The notes: generated by a model from the letters alone, not told the origin. A DNA stretch of 31,988 nucleotides from Bordetella parapertussis (GCA_945903445.1 CAMDNZ010000037.1:1-31988), one strand, 5' to 3'. Shown: positions 7,018 through 17,695, counted from the first letter of the stretch. Numbers and translations are program-made.

Positions 7018-8054
7018 CAGATCGACAATCCGGCAAACGACTGGCGCTGATCCAACTGATCCAGCACTTTACGCAAGGGGTTGAATACGCCGTAGCGAGT
7101 AGCCACTTGGCGGACATAGGCGTTGACCCGTGGAAGGTGGTCGAGGTAATGCGCCTTGCCGTCACGATAATTCAGCCGGGTGAACACACCCAGAATGCGC
7201 AAATTGCGCTGTAAGCCTATCCACTCGTAGCGGCGATGGAAATCGGCGAAATCAGTGTCGATTGGTAAGCCTGCCTGTTTGGCCTTTTCCCAGTAACGAA
7301 TTGCCCAGTCCAATTGCTGGGGTTCTTCCCAGGTGGTTCGCGCATCCATAACCAGCGAAGCCAAATCGTAGGCGAGCGGGCCGCGTAAGGCGTCTTGGAA
7401 GTCGATGATCCCAGGGTTGGGGCCGTCGGCGGCCTGCTCGCTCATCATCAAATTGGGCGAATGAAAGTCGCGGTGGACCAGAACCTGCGGTCCTTCGGCG
7501 CTGGTCGTGGCCAGCAGTTCGAACACATTTTGCAGATTCTGGCGGGCGGCGTCGTCCAGAGTCACGCCGTGGTGGCGACCGACATACCATTGCGGAAACA
7601 CCGATAGTTCGTCTAAAAAACGCGCGCGGTCGAACGCCGCCAGACCGTCGATGTCGGCACTTTGCATGCGTACCAAGGCATCCAGCGCGTCCTTGTACAG
7701 GGTCTGTAACTGCTGGTCTTGTACGCCCTGCTGAATCGCCTGGTAGTAGGTGCGTGCGCCCAGATCGGTCAGTGCCATGAACCCCAGGCTGGCGTCGTGT
7801 GCCACGATATGAGGCACGTTCAGCCCCGCGCCGGCCAGCCGCCGGGCAATATCGACGAACGGCGCGCAGTTTTCTTGTTCGGGCGGCGCGTCCATTACGA
7901 TCAGCGATCGTTTGCCTGCTGTCACTCGAAAATAACGGCGGAAGCTGGCGTCGCTCGATGCCGTCGCCAGGGTATTGGGGGCAATGTCTAGCGCGGCGGG
8001 AAGGGTGAATAACCAAGTGCGCAGGGCGCTCAAGCGGGGGTCGGAATCGGCCAT
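7017..8054 (-). CDS. amgK: N-acetylmuramate/N-acetylglucosamine anomeric kinase
   Basis: 345 aa of the aminoglycoside-phosphotransferase fold. The Brenner-type catalytic loop HRDFHSPN is at residues 194-201 and the metal-binding IIDFQDA at 216-222; ATP-site residues lie in the SDASFRRYFRV stretch (34-44). AmgK phosphorylates MurNAc (and GlcNAc) at the anomeric carbon, supplying MurU. The gene overlaps murU by one base and is divergent from lptD, with a 109-base shared control region. This arrangement of recycling genes back to back with lptD is also seen in pseudomonads and other betaproteobacteria. Confidence 0.9.
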   Translation of the reverse strand: MADSDPRLSALRTWLFTLPAALDIAPNTLATASSDASFRRYFRVTAGKRSLIVMDAPPEQENCAPFVDIARRLAGAGLNVPHIVAHDASLGFMALTDLGARTYYQAIQQGVQDQQLQTLYKDALDALVRMQSADIDGLAAFDRARFLDELSVFPQWYVGRHHGVTLDDAARQNLQNVFELLATTSAEGPQVLVHRDFHSPNLMMSEQAADGPNPGIIDFQDALRGPLAYDLASLVMDARTTWEEPQQLDWAIRYWEKAKQAGLPIDTDFADFHRRYEWIGLQRNLRILGVFTRLNYRDGKAHYLDHLPRVNAYVRQVATRYGVFNPLRKVLDQLDQRQSFAGLSI

Positions 8055-8100
8055 GGATGCTGGGAAAATCTCGAAACAGTGTTATGAAGTACGGCTTCTC

Positions 8101-8106
8101 TATAAT
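8101..8106 (+). promoter_or_regulatory. perfect -10 box of lptD
   Basis: TATAAT, an exact consensus -10, lies 57 bases before the lptD ATG at 8164. The best -35 candidates around 8078-8084 are poor. It sits in the intergenic region between divergent amgK and lptD. Confidence 0.6.
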
Positions 8107-8163
8107 ACCGGGTCGTCTTCGTTGCGGTGTCCCTTGTCAAACGTCCTTTTCCCCGACGCGCCC

Positions 8164-10599
8164 ATGATCCGGTGGTTGATTTTCTCTGCTGCACTCGCTG
8201 CCGGCTCGGCTCACGCGCAAAATGCCGGTTCCGTCGCGCCGACCCCGTCTGCGGGCCGCAGTGCGCCCGAAGCGCAAACCGACCCGCAGGGCAGCTCACA
8301 AGCCGATCATCGGCCCATCGTGTTGCAGGAGGCGACTCGTCTACGCCGACACACGCTGACCGATGACGAAATGCCGGTGTACATCGAGGCCGACCGGATG
8401 GATGGCAGTCCCGACAGCGACGCCACGTTGACCGGGCGTGCCATCGTCCGCCGCAACGACGGAGTCGTAAAAGGCGATGTCATTCATTACCGCCAGCGCG
8501 ACGCGGACATGACGGCGACGGGTAATGTGCGCCTATTCCGCGACGCCACCCTGACGACGGGCACGGGGCTGCGCTACGACTTCGATCGCAATTCGGGCAC
8601 CATCGAGGATCCGGAGTTTTTTCTGGCCCAGGGCGGCTATGCCGAGGCCTCGCATGCCGATCTGTTCACGCGCGCGACCATGCGGCTGCAAGACGTGACC
8701 TACACCGGCTGCGATTGCGACAAGCCTGCTTGGTATATCAAAGCGCCGCAGGTCGATATCGACTTCGATGAAAACGAAGGTGTGGCGCGCAATGGCGTGC
8801 TGTATTTCAAAACAGTGCCCATCCTGGGTTCGCCATACCTGACGTTTACGGTCAAGAAAGAGCGTAAGTCCGGTTTCTTGCTGCCCACCTATGGCACAAG
8901 CAGCCGTTCGGGTTTCGAGGCAAGCGTCCCGTACTACTTCAATCTCGCACCGAATTACGACTTGACCCTGACACCGCGTTATTACTCCAAGCGCGGTGCT
9001 CAGCTGGGCGGCGATTTCCGTTACCTGGGTAGCGCTTACATGGGGCAGTTGCGCGGGACGTATCTGGGCCGCGACGATCTGACGCACAATTCGCGTTGGC
9101 TTTTGAATGCGCAGCATCGCCAGATCTTGGGCGGCGGGGTCTATTTCGATTGGGACTACAACCGGGTCTCCGATGACAACTACTATCGCGATTTCACCAC
9201 CAATCTGGGCTTTAACGAAGCCAGCCGGGTCAACCTGGATCAGCGCGCGCGCGTGGGTTGGGGCAATCGATATTGGCAGGCGTCCGCGACGGTACACAAG
9301 TATCAGACCTTGCAGGATCCGGATCAGCGGATCCGTCCACCGTTTCACAAAGAGCCCGAACTCTCGCTGCTGGGCCAGCGCTACGATTTTCATAACATGG
9401 ACCTACGGTTCGAGGCTGAGGCCACACGCTTCACGCTTCCGCTGGTCGATGGACGACGATGGGAAAGCTCCCAGGGCGAGCGCTTGCAAGCTTATCCTTC
9501 CGTTGCCTTTCCCATCGTCCGGCCCGGCTGGTATGTCACGCCAAAAATCGGGGTTCACCACACTCAGTATCAAGGCACTCGCACGTTTGGCGATCCCTTG
9601 AGTTTGGGTGACCCAGGCCTGTATAGCCGTAGCAATTCGCGCACTCAGCCTATCGGCTCGATTGACGCTGGCATGACGTTCGAGCGCGATGCGTCCTTGT
9701 TCGGGCGTAGTGCCGTGCAAACGCTCGAACCGCGGCTGTATTACCTGAATATTCCTTATCGCGATCAGTCGCGCTTGCCGGTCTACGACACAGCACTTGC
9801 CGATTTCAGTTTTGCCCAGGCGTTCCAGGAAAATCTGTATGCGGGTGGCTGGGACCGTATCGCCAACGCCAATCAATTGACCGCAGGCGTGACTTCGCGC
9901 TGGCTGGACGCCAGTAGCGGGTTCGAGCGTCTGTCTTTGTCGGTGGCGCAACGCTTTTATTTTGCCGATCAGCGAGTCGGGCTGCCGGGTGAAGAGTTAC
10001 GTCGTTCGACCCGTTCCGATTTTCTGGGTGGTGCTTCGGCCGCGTTGACCGATACCCTCATCACCGACGTGGCTGCTCAATACGACCCGCATGACCGCAA
10101 GACGCGCCGTGCGATGGCAAGCCTGCGGTGGTCGCCGCAACGCCAGGCCACGGTGTCGCTGGCCTATCGTTATCAGCGCAATCCCTTGCCTGACTCGCGG
10201 TATGGCGTCAACGGTCAGAACCAGGTCAGTCTGGCTGCACAATGGCCGCTCACCCACCGCTGGTTTGGCGTGGGGCGCATCGATTATTCGCTGACCAAGC
10301 GTCAGAACAACCTGGCCGCTGTCGACGCGAACGCCAACACGCGTCAGGCATCCCGTATCACCCAAGCCATCGCGGGCCTGGAGTATCGCGGCGACGGTGG
10401 CTGGATCGGCCGCGGCGTGTTTCAGCGGTATGCTGTCTCGGCCCGCGAAACCAACACCGCGTTTTTCTTGCAGCTGGAATTGGTTGGGCTAGGGGGCTTA
10501 GGAACCGACCCCCTGGGGCTGCTGTCCAAGCGCATCCCCGGCTACCAGAACATTACGCCACCTGGCAACACTGCCACGACATTCGAAAGGTATGAATAA
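8164..10599 (+). CDS. lptD: LPS-assembly outer-membrane protein LptD
   Basis: 811 aa from the ATG at 8164; the frame is open back to 7975 but only this start gives a signal peptide (residues 1-18, AHA-Q). After a low-complexity linker the OstA/LptA-like beta-jellyroll domain spans about 70-190, followed by the large C-terminal beta barrel that ends in an aromatic-rich strand. LptD with LptE inserts LPS into the outer leaflet. The only cysteines in the mature protein are C183 and C185 (GCDCDKP). The pair of adjacent C-terminal cysteines that forms interdomain disulfides in E. coli LptD is absent. The stop codon overlaps the surA start by one base, so lptD-surA-rsmA form an operon. The assignment is firm. 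Confidence 0.95.
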   Translation: MIRWLIFSAALAAGSAHAQNAGSVAPTPSAGRSAPEAQTDPQGSSQADHRPIVLQEATRLRRHTLTDDEMPVYIEADRMDGSPDSDATLTGRAIVRRNDGVVKGDVIHYRQRDADMTATGNVRLFRDATLTTGTGLRYDFDRNSGTIEDPEFFLAQGGYAEASHADLFTRATMRLQDVTYTGCDCDKPAWYIKAPQVDIDFDENEGVARNGVLYFKTVPILGSPYLTFTVKKERKSGFLLPTYGTSSRSGFEASVPYYFNLAPNYDLTLTPRYYSKRGAQLGGDFRYLGSAYMGQLRGTYLGRDDLTHNSRWLLNAQHRQILGGGVYFDWDYNRVSDDNYYRDFTTNLGFNEASRVNLDQRARVGWGNRYWQASATVHKYQTLQDPDQRIRPPFHKEPELSLLGQRYDFHNMDLRFEAEATRFTLPLVDGRRWESSQGERLQAYPSVAFPIVRPGWYVTPKIGVHHTQYQGTRTFGDPLSLGDPGLYSRSNSRTQPIGSIDAGMTFERDASLFGRSAVQTLEPRLYYLNIPYRDQSRLPVYDTALADFSFAQAFQENLYAGGWDRIANANQLTAGVTSRWLDASSGFERLSLSVAQRFYFADQRVGLPGEELRRSTRSDFLGGASAALTDTLITDVAAQYDPHDRKTRRAMASLRWSPQRQATVSLAYRYQRNPLPDSRYGVNGQNQVSLAAQWPLTHRWFGVGRIDYSLTKRQNNLAAVDANANTRQASRITQAIAGLEYRGDGGWIGRGVFQRYAVSARETNTAFFLQLELVGLGGLGTDPLGLLSKRIPGYQNITPPGNTATTFERYE

Positions 10600-12140
10600 T
10601 GCGTAGTCACGTTTCTCTGCGGCAGTTGTCGGGCCGCGCGCTGTTGATGGTGTTGTGTGCCCAGGCCGCCGCGCCGACTCTTGCGGCCGAACCCGTCAAC
10701 CGCCGTCCCGCGGCTACGACCGGCAAATCCGCTACGCCCGCCGCGTCGCGCGAGCAATTCGTCGATGGCATCGCCGCCATCGTCGACAAGGACGTCATCA
10801 CTCTGCGCGAGTTGGACGTGGCCATGCGTAATGCTACGCAAGATCTACAGGCTCAGAAGATTCAGGTGCCACCGCAAGAAGTGTTGCAGCGTCAGGTGCT
10901 GGAACAAATCATCATGCAGCGCGTGCAAAAGCACGAGGCCGAGCGCATGAACATTCGAGTCGAAGACGCTCAGATCGATCAGGCGATTCAAACGATTGCC
11001 CAGCGCAATCGCCTGACCTCGGCCCAGATGCAGGCCGAAGTGCAGAAGTCGGGCGTGTCCTGGGCCGACTACCGCCGCCAATTGGGCGACGAGATCCGTT
11101 TGGATCGCATGCGTCAGCGTGCAGTCGATAGCAGCATCGTCATCAGCGATGCCGAGGTGGATGCCTACCTGAAAGAGCAGGCTCGCCGAGGCGGTGCGCC
11201 TGCGGGTTTCGGCCAACCTGGCGCGCGCACCCAAGCACCGACAGCGCCAGCCGCAGCGGCGGCTCAGACGCAGCCCACGGTGCTGGCCCTGGGCCAGATT
11301 CTGCTGCGTGTGCCCGAGGGTGCCGATTCGTCGTCCGTGGCCAGTTTGCGTAAGAAAGCCGAAGACATTCTCGCGCAGCTGCGCAGCGGCACCGATTTTG
11401 CCAGCGCCGCGGCCGCCAATTCCGACGGTCCCGAGGCGCTGGAGGGCGGCAACATGGGCGCGCGCCCGGTCGAGGGTTGGCCCGAGCTGTTCTTGAAGGC
11501 GGTCGCTGATTTGCAACCCGGTCAGCCAAGCGACATCGTGCAAAGCGGCAATGGCTTCCATATTCTGATGGTCTTGGGTCGTCAGGGCGGTGGCAGCGCA
11601 CCGGCCCCTGCACAAGCGCCCGCGCCCGCCGCGCCGGCACAGGCTGCGGCGCCGCAAGGCCCCATGAACGTCACTCAGACCCGGGCGCGTCATATTCTGA
11701 TCAAGACTTCCACGGTCATGAGCGACGGACAGGCCCGTCAGCGCCTGGAGCAACTGCGCCAGCGTATCGTGCAAGGCAATGAGCCCTTTGCCGATCTGGC
11801 TCGTCAGAATTCGCAAGACGCCACGGCACCGCAAGGCGGCGATCTCGGTTGGCTGAACCCGGGCGAAACCGTACCGCCGTTCGAGCAAGCCATGAACGCC
11901 TTGCAGCCCAACGAGATCAGCCAGCCCGTGCAGTCGCCGTTTGGGTGGCACTTGATTCAAGTGCAGGAACGCCGCGAACAGGACGTCGCCGACGAATACC
12001 AGCGCATGCAGGCACGTCAGACCCTGTTCGAGCGCCGTGCCCAGCCGGCCATGGAAGACTGGCTGCAACAACTGCGCGATCGCGCCTACGTCGACAACCG
12101 TCTCGAAAAACTCGAGCGGCTGCAATCGACCAACCAATAA
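10599..12140 (+). CDS. surA: periplasmic chaperone and peptidyl-prolyl isomerase SurA
   Basis: 513 aa. A signal peptide (about residues 1-30) leads into the SurA N-terminal chaperone domain starting FVDGIAAIVDKDVITLREL (about 50-68). Two parvulin-type rotamase domains follow, about 225-330 (LGQILLRVPEG ... GFHILMV) and about 355-460 (ARHILIKTS ... FGWHLIQV), then a short C-terminal helix. SurA escorts outer-membrane proteins, LptD among them, to the BAM complex. The linkers around the first rotamase domain are unusually rich in alanine, proline and glutamine (about 195-225 and 330-355), making the protein longer than E. coli SurA (428 aa). The ATG overlaps the lptD stop. Confidence 0.95.
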   Translation: MRSHVSLRQLSGRALLMVLCAQAAAPTLAAEPVNRRPAATTGKSATPAASREQFVDGIAAIVDKDVITLRELDVAMRNATQDLQAQKIQVPPQEVLQRQVLEQIIMQRVQKHEAERMNIRVEDAQIDQAIQTIAQRNRLTSAQMQAEVQKSGVSWADYRRQLGDEIRLDRMRQRAVDSSIVISDAEVDAYLKEQARRGGAPAGFGQPGARTQAPTAPAAAAAQTQPTVLALGQILLRVPEGADSSSVASLRKKAEDILAQLRSGTDFASAAAANSDGPEALEGGNMGARPVEGWPELFLKAVADLQPGQPSDIVQSGNGFHILMVLGRQGGGSAPAPAQAPAPAAPAQAAAPQGPMNVTQTRARHILIKTSTVMSDGQARQRLEQLRQRIVQGNEPFADLARQNSQDATAPQGGDLGWLNPGETVPPFEQAMNALQPNEISQPVQSPFGWHLIQVQERREQDVADEYQRMQARQTLFERRAQPAMEDWLQQLRDRAYVDNRLEKLERLQSTNQ

Positions 12141-12148
12141 GGCCGCAC

Positions 12149-12961
12149 GTGGGAGCACATCAGGCGCGCAAGCGCTTCGGTCAGCATTTTCTGACCGACG
12201 AGAGCATTACCGAAGCCATTGTGCGGGCCGTCGCGCCCGACCGAGGCGATACCGTGGTCGAGATCGGTCCTGGCTTGTCGGCCCTGACCCGGCCGCTGTT
12301 GCAGCGGCTGGATCGTTTGACCGCGGTCGAAATCGATCGCGACCTGGCGGCCCGCCTGCGTCGGCAGTATCCCGCCGAGCGTTTGACGGTGGTGGAGGCC
12401 GATGCCCTGACCGTCGATTTCTCGACTTTTGGCGCCGATACCCGCATCGTCGGCAATCTGCCCTACAACATCTCCAGCCCCATCCTGTTCCATCTGATGA
12501 GTGCGGCCGACATCGTGCGCGACCAGCATTTCATGCTGCAACGCGAGGTGATCGATCGCATGGTGGCGCAGCCCGGCACGGCCGACTTCGGTCGTCTGTC
12601 GGTCATGCTGCAATCGCGCTACGACATGGAGAAGCTGTTCGACGTGCCGCCCGAGGCGTTCGATCCGCCTCCCCGGGTGGTGTCGGCCGTCGTGCGAATG
12701 CTGCCTTTGCCGGACTCGCGTCCGCGTGCGTTCAGCGACGCGGCTTTGGCTTGTGTGGTGGGGCGTGCGTTTTCGCAGCGGCGCAAGATGTTGCGCCGCG
12801 TGTTGGCCGATTGGGCGCCGCAGATCGACTGGGTGGCCCTCGATATCGAACCCACCGCGAGGGCCGAGGACATCGATGTGGCGCGCTACATTCGCCTGAC
12901 CGACGCCGTGGGTGCACTGGGCTTGCTGCCCAAACAACCGGGTTCTGTAAGCGACGCCTGA
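12149..12961 (+). CDS. rsmA: 16S rRNA dimethyladenosine transferase
   Basis: 270 aa from the GTG at 12149, with AAGG at 12139-12142 overlapping the surA stop; the open frame extends far upstream inside surA in another frame, but the family starts with the KRFGQHFL segment found here at residues 8-15. SAM-binding motif VVEIGPGLSALT, then VEADAL and the catalytic NLPY in GNLPYNISSP mark it as RsmA/KsgA, which dimethylates two adjacent adenosines near the 3' end of 16S rRNA. A C-terminal helical domain is present. In E. coli pdxA lies between surA and rsmA; here the two are directly adjacent. Confidence 0.95.
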   Translation: MGAHQARKRFGQHFLTDESITEAIVRAVAPDRGDTVVEIGPGLSALTRPLLQRLDRLTAVEIDRDLAARLRRQYPAERLTVVEADALTVDFSTFGADTRIVGNLPYNISSPILFHLMSAADIVRDQHFMLQREVIDRMVAQPGTADFGRLSVMLQSRYDMEKLFDVPPEAFDPPPRVVSAVVRMLPLPDSRPRAFSDAALACVVGRAFSQRRKMLRRVLADWAPQIDWVALDIEPTARAEDIDVARYIRLTDAVGALGLLPKQPGSVSDA

Positions 12962-13039
12962 GCGACGCATGGGAGCCGCGTTTAAGCAGCGCAGGAGCGT
13001 CGTCTCGGGCCGGATGGCCGCCACGCCACTCACCAACCG

Positions 13040-13059
13040 GAGCAGCGTCTAGGCTGCTC
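13040..13059. terminator. hairpin between convergent genes, 1
   Basis: GAGCAGC and GCTGCTC form a perfect 7-bp stem with a six-base loop, between rsmA (plus) and the SpmAB-like gene (minus). There is no T-run on either side, so it is a transcript-end hairpin at best. Confidence 0.35.
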
Positions 13060-13077
13060 GCGGCGACAAGGGCTGGC

Positions 13078-13093
13078 GGTACCGCGTGGTACC
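13078..13093. terminator. hairpin between convergent genes, 2
   Basis: Two GGTACC hexamers around a GCGT loop make a 6-bp stem, extendable by GGC/GCC across a one-base bulge. Like the preceding hairpin it lies at the meeting point of two convergent genes, and neither has a T-run. Confidence 0.3.
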
Positions 13094-13105
13094 TGCCGCG
13101 CCGCG

Positions 13106-14335
13106 TCAGCCGTAGAACCAATAGCACACGCCAATGGAAGCCAGCAGGCCCGCCATATCGGCCACCAGCGCGCATCCTACCGCGTGTCGCACCCGGGTGA
13201 TACCGACTGCGCCAAAATACACCGCCAGCACATAGAACGTCGTTTCGGTACTACCTTGCATCACCGCCGAGAGCAGTGCGGGAAAACTATCGACGCCGAA
13301 GTGACTCATGTTTTCGATTAGCAAGGCCCGCGCAGCGCTGCCCGAGAACACCCGGGCGATACCGACCGGCAGCGCATCGACGAAGCGGGTATCCCAACCG
13401 ATGGCGCTCACCGCCCAGCGCAAGCCGTCGAGTACGCTTTCGATGGCGCCGGACGTGCGCAGCAATCCCACCGCGCACAGCATGGCGACCAGATAGGGCA
13501 AGAGCTTGCGGGCCACGTCGAAGCCCTCTTTGGCCCCTTCGACGAAGGTCTCGTACACCTGCACGCCACGCCACCAGCCCGCGATCAAAAATCCCAAAAT
13601 GACGAGCAGCAGTGTCAGATTGCCGCTCAAGGACGACAGCGAGTTCAATGCCGCGCCGCTCAGTGTCGCCAAAAAAGCCATCAGTCCGCCCATCAGCAGG
13701 GCGGCCGTGCCTAGCCATAACAGGAGGACCGGATCGGTCAGGCGAATGCGTTGCACGAGCGCTACGCTTAACAAGGCGGCCAAACTGGACGCCGAGGTCG
13801 CCAGCAAAATGGGCAGAAACACCATGGCGGGTTCGGGCGCGCCTTGTTGGGCTCGATACATGAAGATAGTCACCGGCAGCAGGGTCAGCGCGGCCGTGTT
13901 CATGACCAGAAACAGAATCTGCGCGTTGGTGGCTGTTTTGGGATCGGGATTGAGGGTTTGCAGCGCATGCATCGCGCGCAGCCCGATGGGCGTGGCGGCG
14001 TTGTCCAGGCCCAGACCGTTGGCCGCGAAATTCAAGGTAATCAGGCCCAGCGCAGGGTGACCGCGTGGCACCTCGGGCATCAGTCGGGCGAACAGCGGGG
14101 CGAGCAGCACGCCCAGCCGATCGATCAGGCCGGCTGCTTCGGCAATGCGCAAGAAGCCCAGCCACAGCGTCAACGTGCCGAACATCAGCACCATGACCTC
14201 GACCGACAGTCGCGCCATGTCGAACAGGCTGGCCACCATGCTGGCGAAGACGTCGGCGTCGCCTAGAAAGAGCCAGCGGCCCAGACCGGACAGCGCGGCA
14301 GTGACGAAGAAAGCGAGCCAGAGCGTATTCAGCAT
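13106..14335 (-). CDS. fused SpmA-SpmB (nucleoside-recognition/Gate) membrane protein
   Basis: 409 aa from the ATG at 14335 (an in-frame TTG at 14365 is less likely). Many membrane helices. The first half carries the SpmA-type block LNFAANGLGLDNAATPIGL; the second half carries the SpmB-type block GSTETTFYVLAVYFGAVGI near the C-terminus. Spore maturation proteins A and B are separate in Bacillus; in Gram-negative bacteria they are often fused and cannot have a sporulation role. The Gate domain suggests transport of small molecules, but substrate and function are unknown. It is divergent from the Bug-type gene, with 166 bases between them. Confidence 0.85.
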   Translation of the reverse strand: MLNTLWLAFFVTAALSGLGRWLFLGDADVFASMVASLFDMARLSVEVMVLMFGTLTLWLGFLRIAEAAGLIDRLGVLLAPLFARLMPEVPRGHPALGLITLNFAANGLGLDNAATPIGLRAMHALQTLNPDPKTATNAQILFLVMNTAALTLLPVTIFMYRAQQGAPEPAMVFLPILLATSASSLAALLSVALVQRIRLTDPVLLLWLGTAALLMGGLMAFLATLSGAALNSLSSLSGNLTLLLVILGFLIAGWWRGVQVYETFVEGAKEGFDVARKLLPYLVAMLCAVGLLRTSGAIESVLDGLRWAVSAIGWDTRFVDALPVGIARVFSGSAARALLIENMSHFGVDSFPALLSAVMQGSTETTFYVLAVYFGAVGITRVRHAVGCALVADMAGLLASIGVCYWFYG

Positions 14336-14448
14336 GGAAATCTGTGGTCTATCGGTCAGCGTCAAGGGTACACCAGCGACCGATCGGGGAGGTATATCGT
14401 CTTTTTTGACATTTGCTGCGGACTGTTTTCGTCATGATCGAACTGACG

Positions 14449-14465
14449 CATAATGCCTAGGCATT
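14449..14465 (+). promoter_or_regulatory. palindromic operator overlapping a -10 box
   Basis: AATGCCTAGGCATT (14452-14465) is a perfect 14-base palindrome. It overlaps CATAAT (14449-14454), a plausible -10, 37 bases before the Bug-type start at 14502. A repressor bound there would block the promoter. The regulator is unknown. Confidence 0.4.
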
Positions 14466-14501
14466 TCAAACAAAAAAACGGCTTTGGCCCAGGAGACCAG
14501 C

Positions 14502-15482
14502 ATGTTCAAAACCACGTTCGCCTGTGTGTTGGCGGCGGCTTCTTTTACTCAGGTTCACGCGCAGGCCGCTACGCCGGCGTCGTCCTACCCCGACCAACCG
14601 ATCACCGTCATCGTGCCGTTCACGCCGGGCGGAGGCACCGATTTCCTGGCTCGCGCCGTATCGGGCAAGATCAGTGAACTGAACCGCTGGAATGTAGTGG
14701 TCGAAAACAAGGCCGGTGCGGGTGGGGTGATCGGCATTGCCGACGCGATTCGCGCTGAACCCAATGGCTATCGAATCGTGATGGGCCAGTTGGACAATTT
14801 GGTCGCAGCTCCCGTTTTGTATGACCGCATTACCTACGACGCCACGCGCGACCTGATGCCGGTGGCTTTCGTGGGCAGTTCGCCCGTCATTTTCGTGACC
14901 TCGGTCGATTCGCCCTATAAAACCTTGGCCGACGTGGTCAAAGCCGCTCAAGCGAAACCCGGTGAAGTCACTTTCGGATCGGCAGGCACGGGCACGACGC
15001 CGCACCTGATTGCCGAGTTCTTCGCCGGCGTGGCCAAGATCGATCTGCAGCATATTCCCTACAAGGGATCGGCCCCGGCCTTGGCCGATGTGCTGGGTGG
15101 ACAAATTTCGCTGTTGTCCAGCTCGATTCCATCGGCCATGGGACAGGTCAAGGCGGGCAAGTTGCGCGCCCTGGCCGTGACCTCGGCCGAACGCAGCCCT
15201 AGTCTGCCCGACGTGCCTACGGTGGCCGAGTCCGGTTTTCCCGGGTTCGACTATGTGACTTGGTATGGCCTGTTCGCCCCGAAGGGTACGCCTGCGGTGG
15301 CGGTGGGCACGCTGAACAAGCAGGTCAACGAGGCGTTATCGCGTGAGGATGTCCGTGCGACCCTGATCGGCCAGGGCGTTCAAGCCGAACCCGCGACGCC
15401 CGATGCATTGGGCATGCGCGTGGTCAGCGATTTGGAAAAATGGCGTCGGGTGATCGCCGACAACAAGATCAAGGTCGAGTGA
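14502..15482 (+). CDS. Bug-family periplasmic solute-binding protein
   Basis: 326 aa from the ATG at 14502, with AGGAG at 14491-14495. Signal peptide of about 20 residues ending in VHA-Q. The mature protein has the Bug/TctC pattern: YPDQPITVIVPFTPGGGTDFLAR at the start, ENKAGAGGVIG, the PHLIAEFF and IPYKGSAPALADVLGGQI segments, and the LPDVPTVAESGFPGFD block near two thirds. These proteins bind carboxylates and serve tripartite tricarboxylate transporters or signalling; related genera carry dozens of orphan copies, and here too no tctA/tctB is adjacent. The ligand is unknown. Confidence 0.9.
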   Translation: MFKTTFACVLAAASFTQVHAQAATPASSYPDQPITVIVPFTPGGGTDFLARAVSGKISELNRWNVVVENKAGAGGVIGIADAIRAEPNGYRIVMGQLDNLVAAPVLYDRITYDATRDLMPVAFVGSSPVIFVTSVDSPYKTLADVVKAAQAKPGEVTFGSAGTGTTPHLIAEFFAGVAKIDLQHIPYKGSAPALADVLGGQISLLSSSIPSAMGQVKAGKLRALAVTSAERSPSLPDVPTVAESGFPGFDYVTWYGLFAPKGTPAVAVGTLNKQVNEALSREDVRATLIGQGVQAEPATPDALGMRVVSDLEKWRRVIADNKIKVE

Positions 15483-15531
15483 ATGAAACGCCTGTGGCGG
15501 CAGATCTTGAGTACGGTCTGCTGCCGACGTT

Positions 15532-16059
15532 TCAGTCTTCGATGTCCTGTTCTGGGAACAGGACATCGGTGTAGCCGAACAGCGCGAAGTTTTCGATACG
15601 CGAGGGATACAGTCGGCCAATCAGGTGATCGTATTCGTGCTGAATCACCCGCGCATGAAATCCTTGCGCCTCGCCCTCGACCACGCGACCGTGGGCATCA
15701 TGCCCTTGGTAGTGGATATGGGTGAAGCGCGGCACCGACCCGCGTAGTCCGGGAATCGACAGGCAGCCCTCCCAGCCCTCTTCGCGACGATCGGAACACG
15801 GCGTGATGACTGGATTGCACAGCACGCTGCGCGCGACCGCCGGGGCATCCGGATAGCGGGTGCTGGCCTCGAATCCATACACGAACACCTGCAAATCGAC
15901 GCCGATTTGCGGTGCAGCCAGGCCAACGCCCTGAGCGGCTGCCATGGTGTCGAACATATCGGCGATCAACTGGCGCATCCTGACCGAATCGAAATCGGTG
16001 ACAGGCGGGGCCACGCATAGCAGACGCGGATCGCCTATGCGAAGAATGTCGCGAATCAT
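15532..16059 (-). CDS. def: peptide deformylase
   Basis: 175 aa from the ATG at 16059, preceded by AGGAG; a longer frame to 16110 has no such site. All three family motifs are present: GVGLAAPQ (residues 44-51), EGCLS with metal ligand C99 (97-101), and QHEYDH with ligands H141 and H145 and catalytic E142 (140-145). It removes the formyl group from the N-terminal methionine of new proteins. It is not beside fmt, so it may be a second deformylase of the genome. Convergent with the Bug gene, with which it is separated by about 50 bases, and divergent from zwf. Confidence 0.93.
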   Translation of the reverse strand: MIRDILRIGDPRLLCVAPPVTDFDSVRMRQLIADMFDTMAAAQGVGLAAPQIGVDLQVFVYGFEASTRYPDAPAVARSVLCNPVITPCSDRREEGWEGCLSIPGLRGSVPRFTHIHYQGHDAHGRVVEGEAQGFHARVIQHEYDHLIGRLYPSRIENFALFGYTDVLFPEQDIED

Positions 16060-16191
16060 ATGGCTGGCTCCTTTGGACGGGTGAACGACTTGGGGGCGGG
16101 ATGCCCGCATGCCCGGTATTTCAGCCTTTCAATTGTGCCACCGATTGCCCACCGCTCCGATCGAATCGGTCATCGGTCATCGAGCTGTCGG

Positions 16192-16197
16192 TATACT
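16192..16197 (+). promoter_or_regulatory. candidate -10 box of zwf
   Basis: TATACT lies 34 bases before the zwf ATG at 16232. No good -35 was found. Just upstream, ATCGGTC is repeated in tandem (about 16165-16178). Confidence 0.4.
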
Positions 16198-16231
16198 CGA
16201 TCATCGATCGGATTATTCTAGGGAGGTCGGA

Positions 16232-17691
<1,460 letters not shown>

Positions 17692-17695
<4 letters not shown>

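Noticed and set aside
7975..8163. Upstream extension of lptD
   Set aside because: The frame is open but would cover the promoter TATAAT and bury the signal peptide; the ATG at 8164 is the natural start.
10845..12158. 437-codon open frame on the minus strand
   Set aside because: It lies entirely antisense to surA and has no ribosome site, and its sequence is biased as expected for a shadow of a GC-rich gene. The surA reading is firm.
12086..13036. 316-codon open frame on the minus strand
   Set aside because: It is antisense to rsmA, and the family motifs are in the plus-strand frame only.
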